A DNA stretch of 64,000 nucleotides from Merdimonas faecis (GTDB taxonomy: Bacteria; Bacillota; Clostridia; Lachnospirales; Lachnospiraceae): NCBI RefSeq assembly GCF_001754075.1, contig NZ_MIEH01000015.1:49485-113484 (forward strand). Reading direction: 5' to 3'. A program made the position numbers and the translations under genes. Positions 8,173 through 15,891 of this stretch are shown piece by piece. The notes under the pieces are model-generated. The model was not told the origin of the DNA. It did not search any database and saw nothing but the letters and a program-made list of their open reading frames with translations. Positions within the stretch are counted from its first letter, which is position 1. Each line of letters starts with the position of its first letter.

Positions 8173-8866
8173 AAGGATACAGCCCCTCTAATACGTCCAG
8201 GTATTCCTGGCCGAAGAGGTCGACATAATCCTGAAGCGCCAGTTCGACGATGTCCTGTCCGTCTTCGCCCAGATAATTGATAAGGAAACGGCTGATTGTG
8301 TATTTCAGGTGAGCTGTATGGAAGCTGAAGTCTTTCATACAGGATGTCCCCAGCTCTTTTTTCTTTGCTGCCAGTTCTTCGACCTCTTGTGGGGAGAGAG
8401 GATGTCCCCAGTCGAATTTGCATTGTTCACCGCCCCAGCTCATGGGGGTGGACAGGTGCGTACAGACGAAGTCTGAGCGGAAGCCCTGGTAGACGGCGTT
8501 GTCAACATTTACGCAATATAGTTTGCCGTACTCCAGCAGATCGTATTTTTTCCAGGCTTCACACCAGGCGCATTTGGATATGTAGGTCTGCAGAGACGGC
8601 TCTGTCCTGAGCTGTCCGAATTCCATCTGTCCTTCATAATCCGGCTGCCATTCGCCATAAGCCTGATTGGTCATGGTGGTCAGTTCGTCTCCATGGGCGA
8701 GTGCGTTTTCCGCCATGCGCATACCACGCTCATTTCCATATGCGGTCATGCCGGCAAGGATTGCTTCGCGGCCCTGATCACCGCATTCTTCGATTGCGCG
8801 TTTTGCCAGTAATGCAAAAAGAACGGCATGATGTTCAATTTTGCAGCTGACAATTTCATTTTTCAT
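8171..8866 (-). CDS. L-2-amino-thiazoline-4-carboxylic acid (ATC) hydrolase-like protein
   Basis: A 231-aa cytosolic protein that resembles the ATC hydrolase family, named for an enzyme opening a cyclic cysteine precursor. The recognisable family core is CAWCEAWKKYDLLEYGKLYC (residues about 98-117), followed by VDNAVYQGFRSDF and CKFDW. The conserved Cys and acidic residues are typical. The N-terminal helical region (FALLAKRAIEECGDQGREAI) also fits. RBS ggagt precedes ATG 8866. A weak minus-strand promoter (TTGTTT, 16 bp, TATAAT) lies around 8912-8939. The true substrate of most family members is unknown, so the role here is open. Confidence 0.75.
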   Translation of the reverse strand: MKNEIVSCKIEHHAVLFALLAKRAIEECGDQGREAILAGMTAYGNERGMRMAENALAHGDELTTMTNQAYGEWQPDYEGQMEFGQLRTEPSLQTYISKCAWCEAWKKYDLLEYGKLYCVNVDNAVYQGFRSDFVCTHLSTPMSWGGEQCKFDWGHPLSPQEVEELAAKKKELGTSCMKDFSFHTAHLKYTISRFLINYLGEDGQDIVELALQDYVDLFGQEYLDVLEGLYP

Positions 8867-8912
8867 AATGTTTACTCCTTCCGTAAATTGATCAATGAAA
8901 TCTTTAATTTGA

Positions 8913-9458
8913 TTATACTATATCTGGTGGGAAAAACAATGGGAGATTCAAGGGATAGCATGTGAAAAAGAAAAATGCAAAGGACAGGATGATCCAGAGC
9001 GCAGCAGATACGGTACTGGAAGGAATAGAAGAAAGAGTCTGGTAAAAAAAGGAAGACATTAAGAATGATAAACCTGTGCTAAGACAGAAAATCAGAATGT
9101 CAATGATAAGAAAACTTTGTCCTGTGATTCCGGTATAAGTGTAAAATAACACGATAATAGAACAGATTCCGCAGACTGCGCCGAGGAATCTTGAATATAG
9201 GAAGCGTGCTGTCCTGGGCTTGTATTTGTAATAATAAAGAAGAGAAGAAAGAAGGAACGGGAAAAACAGCAGCTTTAGATGTTCCCAGGTAGACTCGCTG
9301 ACCGGACAGAATAGAGCTGCCAGGGCCAGACCATGTGACCAGTCGTAGACAAAATGATTGATACATCCAAGAAAAACGACCAGCAGAAAAAAAGGCAGAT
9401 CCTGCCTGTCCACATATTTTCGGATATTTTTTTGAAAAGGCATCATCATTTTTATCAC
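8913..9458 (-). CDS. Small integral membrane protein (DUF6512-like)
   Basis: A 181-aa protein with about five to six hydrophobic segments and no signal peptidase site. The N-terminal half carries NHFVYDWSHGLALAALFCPVSESTWEHLKLLFFP in pieces, a pattern recalled from the DUF6512 family of Firmicute membrane proteins. That assignment is from memory and moderate. It sits 46 bp upstream of the ATC-hydrolase-like gene on the same strand. No catalytic motif is visible and no function is proposed. Confidence 0.65.
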   Translation of the reverse strand: MIKMMMPFQKNIRKYVDRQDLPFFLLVVFLGCINHFVYDWSHGLALAALFCPVSESTWEHLKLLFFPFLLSSLLYYYKYKPRTARFLYSRFLGAVCGICSIIVLFYTYTGITGQSFLIIDILIFCLSTGLSFLMSSFFYQTLSSIPSSTVSAALWIILSFAFFFFTCYPLNLPLFFPPDIV

Positions 9459-9517
9459 TCCCCTGGTACAGTATATGAGTGAAAAAGAAAAAATATGAAT
9501 GAATCGAAAAAAAATAC

Positions 9518-9546
9518 TTGCATTATAGAAAAATCTGTTATATAAT
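9518..9546 (+). promoter_or_regulatory. Sigma-70-type promoter of tRNA-Lys
   Basis: TTGCAT at 9518-9523 and TATAAT at 9541-9546 are separated by 17 bp. The expected start lies near 9553, about 37 nt before the mature tRNA. Confidence 0.75.
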
Positions 9547-9589
9547 GACTCTTGCGTTGAACGGAAAAGTCAATGCGAAAATAAAATAT

Positions 9590-9662
9590 GCGCGATTAGC
9601 TCAGCTGGCAGAGCACCTGACTCTTAATCAGGGTGTCCAGGGTTCGAACCCCTGATCGCGCA
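9590..9662 (+). tRNA. tRNA-Lys (anticodon CTT)
   Basis: A 73-nt cloverleaf with acceptor stem GCGCGAT/ATCGCGC, D-arm AGCTCAGCTGGCAGAGC, anticodon stem CCTGA/TCAGG with loop CTCTTAA (anticodon CTT, reads AAG), and T-arm GGGTTCGAACCC. CCA is not encoded. A strong promoter lies upstream and a terminator downstream. A tyrosine recombinase gene follows 435 bp later, but no second copy of the tRNA 3' end was found, so integration here is not claimed. Confidence 0.95.
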
Positions 9663-9671
9663 CTTAGAAAT

Positions 9672-9716
9672 CGCTGATTTTAAGGATTTAGAAGCCTTGG
9701 GGTCGGCGGTTTTTTT
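9672..9716 (+). terminator. Intrinsic terminator after tRNA-Lys
   Basis: Stem CGCTGA (9672-9677) with TCGGCG (9703-9708), an inner AAGG/CCTT stem, then a run of seven T at 9710-9716. Confidence 0.65.
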
Positions 9717-9737
9717 GCGCGAAGCATTGAGCAGCGC

Positions 9738-9798
9738 AAGAAAAGGGACGTGCCGTCAGAGAATACTTGTATTCATCTGGCGGCACGTCCCTTTTCTT
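9738..9798. repeat. GGGACG hairpin with GAATAC-TT-GTATTC core
   Basis: Perfect 18-bp outer arms (9738-9755 and 9781-9798) containing GGGACGTGCCG, continuing through CAGA/TCTG into a GAATAC-TT-GTATTC dyad. The central dyad and GGGACG motif are shared with the element at 6326-6459. There is no T-run beside it, so it is not a simple terminator. Confidence 0.8.
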
Positions 9799-9800
9799 AT

Positions 9801-9990
9801 GCGGCGAAAGCCGCGATCGAGATGAAGCGAAGCGGAATCGAGATGGGCGCTGCGAAAGCCGTGGAAAGAGAGGAGGCGAAAGCCACGACCGAGATGGAGC
9901 GAAGCGGAATCGAGGTGCGTTGCTCGATTGCGTCAGAACTTATGCGGCGAAAGCCACGACCGAGATGAAGAGAAGCGAAATCGAGGTGTG
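9801..9990. repeat. Three imperfect tandem ~72-bp repeats
   Basis: Three copies begin at about 9801, 9873 and 9944 with GGCGAAAGCC, then (A/G)CGA(C/T)CGAGATG, and a GAAGCG-AATCGAG segment. The period is 71-72 bp. The repeats directly follow the hairpin at 9738-9798 and fill most of the 435-bp gap between tRNA-Lys and the recombinase gene. Reading frames through them are biased and arginine-rich with no RBS, so they are not annotated as genes. The rest of the gap (9991-10097) shows nothing recognisable beyond the RBS of the next gene. Confidence 0.7.
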
Positions 9991-10097
9991 CGCTGCGGAA
10001 GGGACTTGTATTTATTCCCCATAGTCTGGGCAGTCTATGTCATGATTATTATAATAAATTTGCAGAATTTGCAAGAAAAGGAAAGGTAGAAGAAATT

Positions 10098-10955
10098 ATG
10101 GATGAAAAAGAAAAATTTATCATGAGTTGGGAAATGCTGGATGGATTTCGCAAGTATCTGGAGGAACGGGAAAATACGGAAGCGACTGTGAGGAAGTATA
10201 TTTCGGACATAAGAGTATTTATGCAATTTATGAGGGAGGACAGGGAAGTAAATAAGGAAAAGCTGATCGGCTATAAGCAGTGGTTGTCTGAAAACTACGC
10301 ATTGAGCAGCGCAAACTCTATGATTGCAGCCTTAAACCAGTTTTTGATTTGTTTTGGGGTGGAACGGTGGAAACTTCGGAGATTTAAAGTACAGACGCAG
10401 TGTTTTCGGGAAGAAGAAAAAGAATTAACTCAGAAAGAATATCGGCAATTAAGAATGACAGCAGAACAATTGGGAAAGCAGAAGATAGGACTTATGATTG
10501 AGACTATTGCGGGAACAGGAATCCGAATTGGAGAATTAAAATATTTTACGGCAGAGGCAGTAAAAAAGGGGAGAGTTTTCGTGAAGAATAAGGGAAAGCA
10601 AAGGATGATATTAATTCCTGAAAAACTACAGCATAAGCTCAGATATTTTATAGAAAGAAACGGGATTGTAAGCGGAACGGTATTCCGGACCAGGACAGGC
10701 CAGCCAGTGGATCGCAGTAATATATGGAAGCAACTAAAACGGTTGGCGGAAGCTGCCGGAGTGGATACGGACAAAGTATTTCCCCATAATTTCCGGCACC
10801 TTTTCGCACGGGTATTTTATAATGCGACAAGGGACATTGTCGGTCTGGCAGATTTGCTGGGGCACAGTAATATAGCGGTTACAAGATTGTATGCGAGAAG
10901 CGGAGTGGAATATTATCAGAAACAACTGGATCATCTGAAATTAGTGGAAGAATAA
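10098..10955 (+). CDS. Tyrosine recombinase (candidate DNA invertase for the adjacent switch)
   Basis: Site-specific recombinase of the phage-integrase/XerD family, 285 aa. An N-terminal SAM-like core-binding domain (about 10-95) is followed by the catalytic domain. The catalytic residues visible are Arg143 (GTGIRIGEL), Lys near 165-167 (KNKGKQR), His230 and Arg233 (PHNFRHLFA), His256 (LLGHSN) and the nucleophile Tyr265 (VTRLYARSG). The length is close to XerC/D and to stand-alone invertases rather than to large phage integrases. It ends 27 bp before a pair of perfect 21-bp inverted repeats that flank a promoter, ahead of a pilus operon. The inferred job is inverting that segment. RBS is aaaggaaagg. 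Codon use is more AT-rich than in the ATPase genes. Confidence 0.9.
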   Translation: MDEKEKFIMSWEMLDGFRKYLEERENTEATVRKYISDIRVFMQFMREDREVNKEKLIGYKQWLSENYALSSANSMIAALNQFLICFGVERWKLRRFKVQTQCFREEEKELTQKEYRQLRMTAEQLGKQKIGLMIETIAGTGIRIGELKYFTAEAVKKGRVFVKNKGKQRMILIPEKLQHKLRYFIERNGIVSGTVFRTRTGQPVDRSNIWKQLKRLAEAAGVDTDKVFPHNFRHLFARVFYNATRDIVGLADLLGHSNIAVTRLYARSGVEYYQKQLDHLKLVEE

Positions 10956-10982
10956 AAAAATCACACAGAACGTGTGAAAATA

Positions 10983-11274
10983 ATTACAACATAATATACA
11001 TTAAATGGTATCGGTCATTCTGACAACCATTTAATCAAAAGAATAGTAACACAAAAATACATAAAAATCAATGACTTAAACGGGCAATTATCGGTTGTTG
11101 CTTGGTTTTTTGCGTCTTTTTTCGACTTTATCGCATGGGAAAAAGACCCTCACAGATCATTCTGATCAAAAAGTCGATTCTATCTAGTCTTCGATCTCTC
11201 CCTAATAGAAAAAGAAAGCTATTTTATCATCGGTCCTTAGGAGGATCATAACATAATGTATATTATGTTGTAAT
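10983..11274. other. Candidate invertible DNA segment (phase-variation switch) upstream of the pilus operon
   Basis: Perfect 21-bp inverted repeats lie at 10983-11003 (begins ATTACAACATAATATAC) and 11254-11274, enclosing about 250 bp without a gene. The right repeat sits in a crossover-like dyad: arms AACATAAT (11250-11257) and ATTATGTT (11262-11269) around a GTAT spacer. The left repeat has a weaker version. Inside are a strong promoter facing left (11043-11071), a hairpin with 10-bp arms (11000-11009/11026-11035), and two copies of a TCATTCTGA motif at the centres of dyads (near 11015 and 11158). Inversion would swing the promoter towards the adhesin gene at 11331. This covers most of the 375-bp gap between recombinase and adhesin. 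After it come only a small GTATGGA hairpin (11283-11302) and an RBS. Confidence 0.82.
11043..11071 (-). promoter_or_regulatory. Promoter inside the invertible segment, facing away from the pilus genes
   Basis: On the minus strand, TTGATT (11066-11071) and TACTAT (11043-11048) are separated by exactly 17 bp, a good sigma-70 match. In this assembly it fires leftward into the recombinase 3' end. After inversion about the repeats it would occupy about 11186-11214 on the plus strand, starting transcription near 11221, about 110 nt before the adhesin start codon. No equally good plus-strand promoter was found between the repeats. Confidence 0.7.
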
Positions 11275-11330
11275 CCTGAACGGTATGGAGGAACATCCAT
11301 ACAAATAAGAAAAGGAGGGGATGAAAGGAA

Positions 11331-14171
11331 ATGAGGCAGAAGAAAAAAAGGTCGTTTCTTAAAAGAGCGGCGGCCGGGCTGCTTACGTTTCTTCTGACGG
11401 TATCCTTGATTCAACCCTATTTTGTCTCCGCGCAAGAAGAAACTACGGTAACGACAGAAAGTGGAGAAGAGGGACAAGACCAGGGAAATGAATCAAAGCC
11501 GGTTGAATCAGAAGAAGCAGCGTCAGTGGCGAGTGCAGGAGAGCAAAACACAGCGTTAAATCCGGCAGAGATTTCCGAACCGGCGGCGCGGATATCTTTC
11601 CAGGCAGTGCGGAACAGCCTGGAGGATGTGGAGGTGACGCTTAGTATTGACGGGAATGAAGAAAATATCATATATCCGGCCGGATTGATAGAAGATAATC
11701 TGGACAGCCTGAATCTTTCGGAAAATACGGTGTTCCAAAAAGCAGTTGTGCGGCTGCAGGATGGAAGCGAGAGCGAAATTGTAAGAGTCGGGAAATATAA
11801 TGATGAAATCTATTACTCTCTGGGAGAACAGGAGGATGTGGGTATCCTTTTAAATGAAGGGGCTTCTATTGTCCTGCTGTGTGCGAGTCAGTATGAGGTG
11901 AATTATATTTGTACTCCAGAGAATGGAGGAAATTATTCGGGGCCAGAGGTGCTTGTAAAGGGAAATGATCTGAATGTAGTAATCAATGCAGCTCCGTTAT
12001 ATCACATTGAGGAGATCACATGGGAGTGTGATGATGGAACTGGCGGAAATGGTACGATTACAGACTTGGACAGCATGACATTGAATATACCATCGTCTGA
12101 GATTAAAGATGATATTACCGTAAATATCCGGTTTGGCGAAGACGGGACATATAGGATTTTTGAAAATGAAGACCCTAATAATGCAGAAAATACAGGAATC
12201 CATCATGGAGATTTATGTCTGAATGATGATGCGGAAGTTATACCGGATGTTGAGGCAGGAGGTACTTCTACTTTTTGGATGTATTCCGAATCTAATACCG
12301 GAGGAAGTGATTTCCACCTGACCCAGCTGACGGTAAACGGAGAAGATGTAGGATTCCCGGAGATAGCCCCCAATGACGATACAGATGTTGAGGCGGTGGA
12401 GCCGGTTGCTACAACATTGTCAAACGGAACAAAAATAACGGTTAAACTTCTTTATGTGGATCATCAAATTGGCTGGAAAGGTGATGATTCGTTTTTGCCA
12501 ACGAATGATAAATATCGAACTATTTATGAGGTCAAAGCAGAAAAAGTGATGTCAGATCTTTCCTTTGAAGGGTATTTCAAGCAAAGGGATGACAGAGAAA
12601 TGTTGATGATTCCCAAAGAAGGAATTGCCAGTGTTGGGGCGGTAGATGAAGAGATAAGAGGAGTTGCGCTTGAGGGAAATCATTATTACTACACCCTTCA
12701 AGAAAATGATGGAAATACTTCTTATAATGCCTTTTTTAATGAGGGGAGAAATATATGGGGAAGTTTAGCAACAGCATATAATATCTATCTTTATTCTGTT
12801 CTGCCGGGTTACAACCCATATACTGTTGATTTAAAGGTTTCTTATGACTGGATCGAGCAGGACAATGTAGATGATTTGTTTGAAACACGGATGGGGGATA
12901 CCAGCAGAAGGCCATGGGTCACTGTGGATGAATTAGAAGAAATACTCTTTACAAGTGACCACAGACATTATGACGGGTTATTGGAAGCAATCCAGCAGGC
13001 TGGATACCAGTATACCTTCGTCCTGAAGCAGAATGAATCTTATAACCAGAGGCTGGAGCTGGCGGCGCATCCCTATCTTTATAACATGGTCTTTGACCTG
13101 GGCGGAGGAACTTATGACGGAACCGGACTGGATACATCAAAGTATCAGGTCAGTGATGGGAAAGTTACAGAAAAAGATGAAAATGGCGATCTGCTTACCT
13201 ACACGCTGCAAAACGGGGATACATTTTCCAATATGCCGATTGCGGAACCGGTAAAAGAGGGCTATGTATTTGCCGGTTGGAAATTGTGTCAGAATGGAAC
13301 GCCGGTAAATGATACGATTTATACTTCGAATCAGCAATTTGTTATTGATTCCGAAAGTATTCAATATGCAGAGGGAGACGTTTATGCTGACGAAGGGCAC
13401 ACGTTCACGTTTGTCGCACAGTGGAATGATGTGAAAGCCGATCCTGCGACGGCGGGAATTACGATTAACTATTATAAAGAAGATCCACAGGGAGATATCG
13501 TTAAAGACCAGAAAAGTTACAGCAAATATCGCACAACAGTGGATGCGGGTGTCGTAGGCGACACTGCTGTCATTTTAAATGAGAATCCTCCAGAAGGAGA
13601 TTATGCAGTAAATGAAGATATATCTGTGCGGTCTGTGAAGTTAATTGACGAACTGGATCCGAGTTATGAAGCAGGAATATCTAATGTTCTTGAACTCTTC
13701 TATGATCTTTCCACCTACACGCTCACCGTAGGCAAGGATGTGCAGGAAGATGGAGATCTGACCCGTGCCTATGAAATCCAGATTTCCTTAAATGATACAG
13801 AAGGAAATCCGGTAAGTGGGAAATATGGCAATGTGACATTTGAAAATGGTACTGCGACAATAAAGCTAAAGGATGGAGAGAAGGCAGAACTTACCGATAT
13901 TCCTTCGGGATATCAATATTCTGTAGAAGAAATCGAATCTCTGCCGAATGGCTATACCACTACCTATCAGACAGGAGATGGAGAACCGTCTGACAAAGCG
14001 CCGTCTGATGTGGCATTGGAAGGACATACCACAGTAACAGTGATCAATTCCCGGACGGTAACGCCGGACAGCGGAATTACCCTGGGAGGAACAGCGGCTG
14101 GAGCCGGAATTGGACTGGCAGCCGTCGGCGCGGCGGTTGTCTTCTTCCTGAGAAGGAGAAAAAATGCCTGA
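11331..14171 (+). CDS. Pilus tip/surface adhesin with InlB-type and pilin-like C-terminal domains
   Basis: A 946-aa secreted, wall-anchored protein, first gene of the pilus operon. It has a basic signal peptide (residues 1-35, ending VSAQ), an acidic low-complexity stretch (36-80), and a long unrecognised beta-rich region. A Listeria-Bacteroides (InlB B-type) repeat lies near 600-705 with the GYVFAGWK hallmark. The domain near 800-910 resembles DUF7601/Cna-B-like pilin modules (LTVGKDVQ... YSVEE). The C-terminus has a sorting signal, TPDSGI, a hydrophobic helix and RRRKNA. By position it corresponds to Cpa in the streptococcal FCT locus. RBS aaaggagg is at 11311-11318. Expression probably depends on the invertible promoter upstream. 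It overlaps the next gene by 8 bp. Confidence 0.85.
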   Translation: MRQKKKRSFLKRAAAGLLTFLLTVSLIQPYFVSAQEETTVTTESGEEGQDQGNESKPVESEEAASVASAGEQNTALNPAEISEPAARISFQAVRNSLEDVEVTLSIDGNEENIIYPAGLIEDNLDSLNLSENTVFQKAVVRLQDGSESEIVRVGKYNDEIYYSLGEQEDVGILLNEGASIVLLCASQYEVNYICTPENGGNYSGPEVLVKGNDLNVVINAAPLYHIEEITWECDDGTGGNGTITDLDSMTLNIPSSEIKDDITVNIRFGEDGTYRIFENEDPNNAENTGIHHGDLCLNDDAEVIPDVEAGGTSTFWMYSESNTGGSDFHLTQLTVNGEDVGFPEIAPNDDTDVEAVEPVATTLSNGTKITVKLLYVDHQIGWKGDDSFLPTNDKYRTIYEVKAEKVMSDLSFEGYFKQRDDREMLMIPKEGIASVGAVDEEIRGVALEGNHYYYTLQENDGNTSYNAFFNEGRNIWGSLATAYNIYLYSVLPGYNPYTVDLKVSYDWIEQDNVDDLFETRMGDTSRRPWVTVDELEEILFTSDHRHYDGLLEAIQQAGYQYTFVLKQNESYNQRLELAAHPYLYNMVFDLGGGTYDGTGLDTSKYQVSDGKVTEKDENGDLLTYTLQNGDTFSNMPIAEPVKEGYVFAGWKLCQNGTPVNDTIYTSNQQFVIDSESIQYAEGDVYADEGHTFTFVAQWNDVKADPATAGITINYYKEDPQGDIVKDQKSYSKYRTTVDAGVVGDTAVILNENPPEGDYAVNEDISVRSVKLIDELDPSYEAGISNVLELFYDLSTYTLTVGKDVQEDGDLTRAYEIQISLNDTEGNPVSGKYGNVTFENGTATIKLKDGEKAELTDIPSGYQYSVEEIESLPNGYTTTYQTGDGEPSDKAPSDVALEGHTTVTVINSRTVTPDSGITLGGTAAGAGIGLAAVGAAVVFFLRRRKNA

Positions 14172-14670
14172 GAAACAGCCGTCTCTTCTTCAGGATGTGT
14201 TGTTCCTGCTGGCGAAAATGGGGATCATTTGCCTGATTATCTTCACGCTATTTACGTTTATTTATGGGATTTTCCGATGCGGAGAAGGCGGTATGACACC
14301 GGCGGTCAAGGATGGCGACCTGGTGATTTATTACCGCCTGGATAAGAACTATGTAGTATCAGACGTAGCTGTCGTGGAATATGAAGGGGAACTTTCCCCC
14401 AGGCGCGTGGCGGCAGCTGCCGGAGATACGGTGGATATTACAGAGGAAGGACTTATGGTAAACGGGGCGCTCCAGCAGGAGACGGAGATATATGAAGAGA
14501 CATTCCGGTATGAGGAAGGCATTGAGTTCCCGGTGACACTGGAAGAAGGAGAAATCTTTCTGCTGGGAGATGCAAGAGAACACGCTACAGACAGCCGTAT
14601 TTATGGACCGGTTAAAGCAGAGGATACGAGAGGCAAAGTAATGGCGGTCCTGCGGCGAAGGGGGATATAA
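14164..14670 (+). CDS. sipA: SipA-like signal peptidase I homologue lacking the catalytic dyad
   Basis: A 168-aa type I signal peptidase-fold protein with one N-terminal membrane helix (about 16-36). The fold markers are GGMTPAVKDGD (box B), RRVAAAAGD (box D) and LGDAREHATDSRIYG (box E). The nucleophilic serine that normally precedes Met in box B is Gly43, and the general-base lysine of box D is Arg80, so peptidase activity is not expected. In the streptococcal FCT pilus locus, SipA/LepA likewise lacks the Ser-Lys dyad and is needed for pilus assembly. The position here, between the tip adhesin and the backbone pilin, is the same. A chaperone-like assembly role is inferred. Confidence 0.85.
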   Translation: MPEKQPSLLQDVLFLLAKMGIICLIIFTLFTFIYGIFRCGEGGMTPAVKDGDLVIYYRLDKNYVVSDVAVVEYEGELSPRRVAAAAGDTVDITEEGLMVNGALQQETEIYEETFRYEEGIEFPVTLEEGEIFLLGDAREHATDSRIYGPVKAEDTRGKVMAVLRRRGI

Positions 14671-14727
14671 ATTCCGGGAAAGCCCAGAATTTATATAGAT
14701 TCATTAAAGAAATTAAGGAGGAAGAAC

Positions 14728-15873
14728 ATGAAACTTAGAAGAAAAATGCTGGGTGTATTATTAGCCGGCACAATGGTTATGGGAATGGGCGCGACAGCGA
14801 TGGCACAAGAACCGCAGCCACAGGAAGGAACAGAAGCAAATCCTGCTAAGGCATCGGTTACAAAGGAGCTGCAGTTCGCAGAAGGAGTAGAAACACCGGA
14901 TGTAGATTTTACCTTTGACTTTACAGCAGATACCTTTGAAGGAAGCACTGCGCTTCCGACAGGAACTCCAAATCTGGATACGACGATTTCTTATGATGGA
15001 ACAGAGCCAGGGTCTACGAGTGATGGGCTTACAACAGTAGTGAAGGAAACTGGAAATATTTTTGCGGGCAAAACTTTCCCGGCGGCAGGCGTTTATGAGT
15101 ATTCCGTTGTCGAGACAGCTACCGGAGTAGAAGGGATGGATGATTCTCAGGCTGAATACACAATGAAGGTTTATGTAAAAAATGGCGTAGATGGCACTTA
15201 TGTTTACAGTGTAACCGTAAACCAGGATAAAAATGACGAAGGCGAGACAGGCACTGGTAAAGTTGATCCGGAGCAGCCAGAGACTCCGGGAATCGGAAAT
15301 GGTTTCAGATTTGTGAATGTTTATACAGAACAGGGAGGAAATCCGGATGATCCTGATGCAAAAGCATTGACTATCAGCAAAACGGTAGCAGGAGAATATG
15401 GTGATCATACAAAAGACTTTACGTTTAGCGTTACCCTTACAAGGGCCGCAACAGCCAGCGATGAAAGCTATACAGGATACGTAGGTGATGAAAGCTATAC
15501 ATTTGAACCGGGGACAGCAAAAGAAGTAACGCTGAAGCATGGGGAATCTCTTACCTTCGACAGCCTTCCGGTCGGAACGAAGTATACGGTTGTTGAGACC
15601 GGAACAGCGAAATACACTGGATCAGCAGTTGTAACAGAGGGAGAAGATGTAACAAATGTAAATGATGCGCAGGAGGGAGCAAACCTCACTGTCTCTGATA
15701 AGTTGGTAAAAGCAGGGGCGAACAACAGCACTGCCGTAACCAATACATACGATGATGCAAGTGTAACCCCGACTGGTATCATTATCAATAACCTTCCATT
15801 CATTCTTCTCATTGTCGCAGCGGCAGCGGGAATCGCGCTTTATGCAGTGAGCAGAAGAAGATTTAACCGTTAA
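14728..15873 (+). CDS. fctA: FctA-type backbone pilin
   Basis: Major pilus subunit, 381 aa. It has a signal peptide (residues 1-26, ending ATAMA) and two pilin domains, each with the Lys-Glu-Asn pattern used for internal isopeptide bonds. The first has Lys46 (VTKELQF), Glu129 (YEYSVVE) and Asn197 (FVNVY). The second has Lys218 (ISKTV), Glu290 (YTVVE) and Asn339 (VTNTY). The sorting signal is VTPTG (346-350), a hydrophobic helix and RRRFNR, similar in form to the EVPTG of streptococcal FctA rather than LPXTG. RBS aaggagg is strong, as fits the most abundant subunit. The next gene is the class B sortase that likely polymerises it. Confidence 0.88.
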   Translation: MKLRRKMLGVLLAGTMVMGMGATAMAQEPQPQEGTEANPAKASVTKELQFAEGVETPDVDFTFDFTADTFEGSTALPTGTPNLDTTISYDGTEPGSTSDGLTTVVKETGNIFAGKTFPAAGVYEYSVVETATGVEGMDDSQAEYTMKVYVKNGVDGTYVYSVTVNQDKNDEGETGTGKVDPEQPETPGIGNGFRFVNVYTEQGGNPDDPDAKALTISKTVAGEYGDHTKDFTFSVTLTRAATASDESYTGYVGDESYTFEPGTAKEVTLKHGESLTFDSLPVGTKYTVVETGTAKYTGSAVVTEGEDVTNVNDAQEGANLTVSDKLVKAGANNSTAVTNTYDDASVTPTGIIINNLPFILLIVAAAAGIALYAVSRRRFNR

Positions 15874-15891
15874 TCGAAGTGATCATGACAG

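Noticed and set aside
9801..9990. CRISPR array
   Set aside because: Repeats are about 72 bp, imperfect and contiguous, without unique spacers. No cas genes are nearby.
9750..10024. Two overlapping Arg/Glu-rich ORFs through the tandem repeats
   Set aside because: They arise from the repeat sequence in two frames, without an RBS or conserved fold.
9590..10955. Integrated island using tRNA-Lys as attachment site
   Set aside because: The recombinase gene is near the tRNA, but no direct repeat of the tRNA 3' end was found, and the recombinase is better explained by the adjacent inverted repeats.
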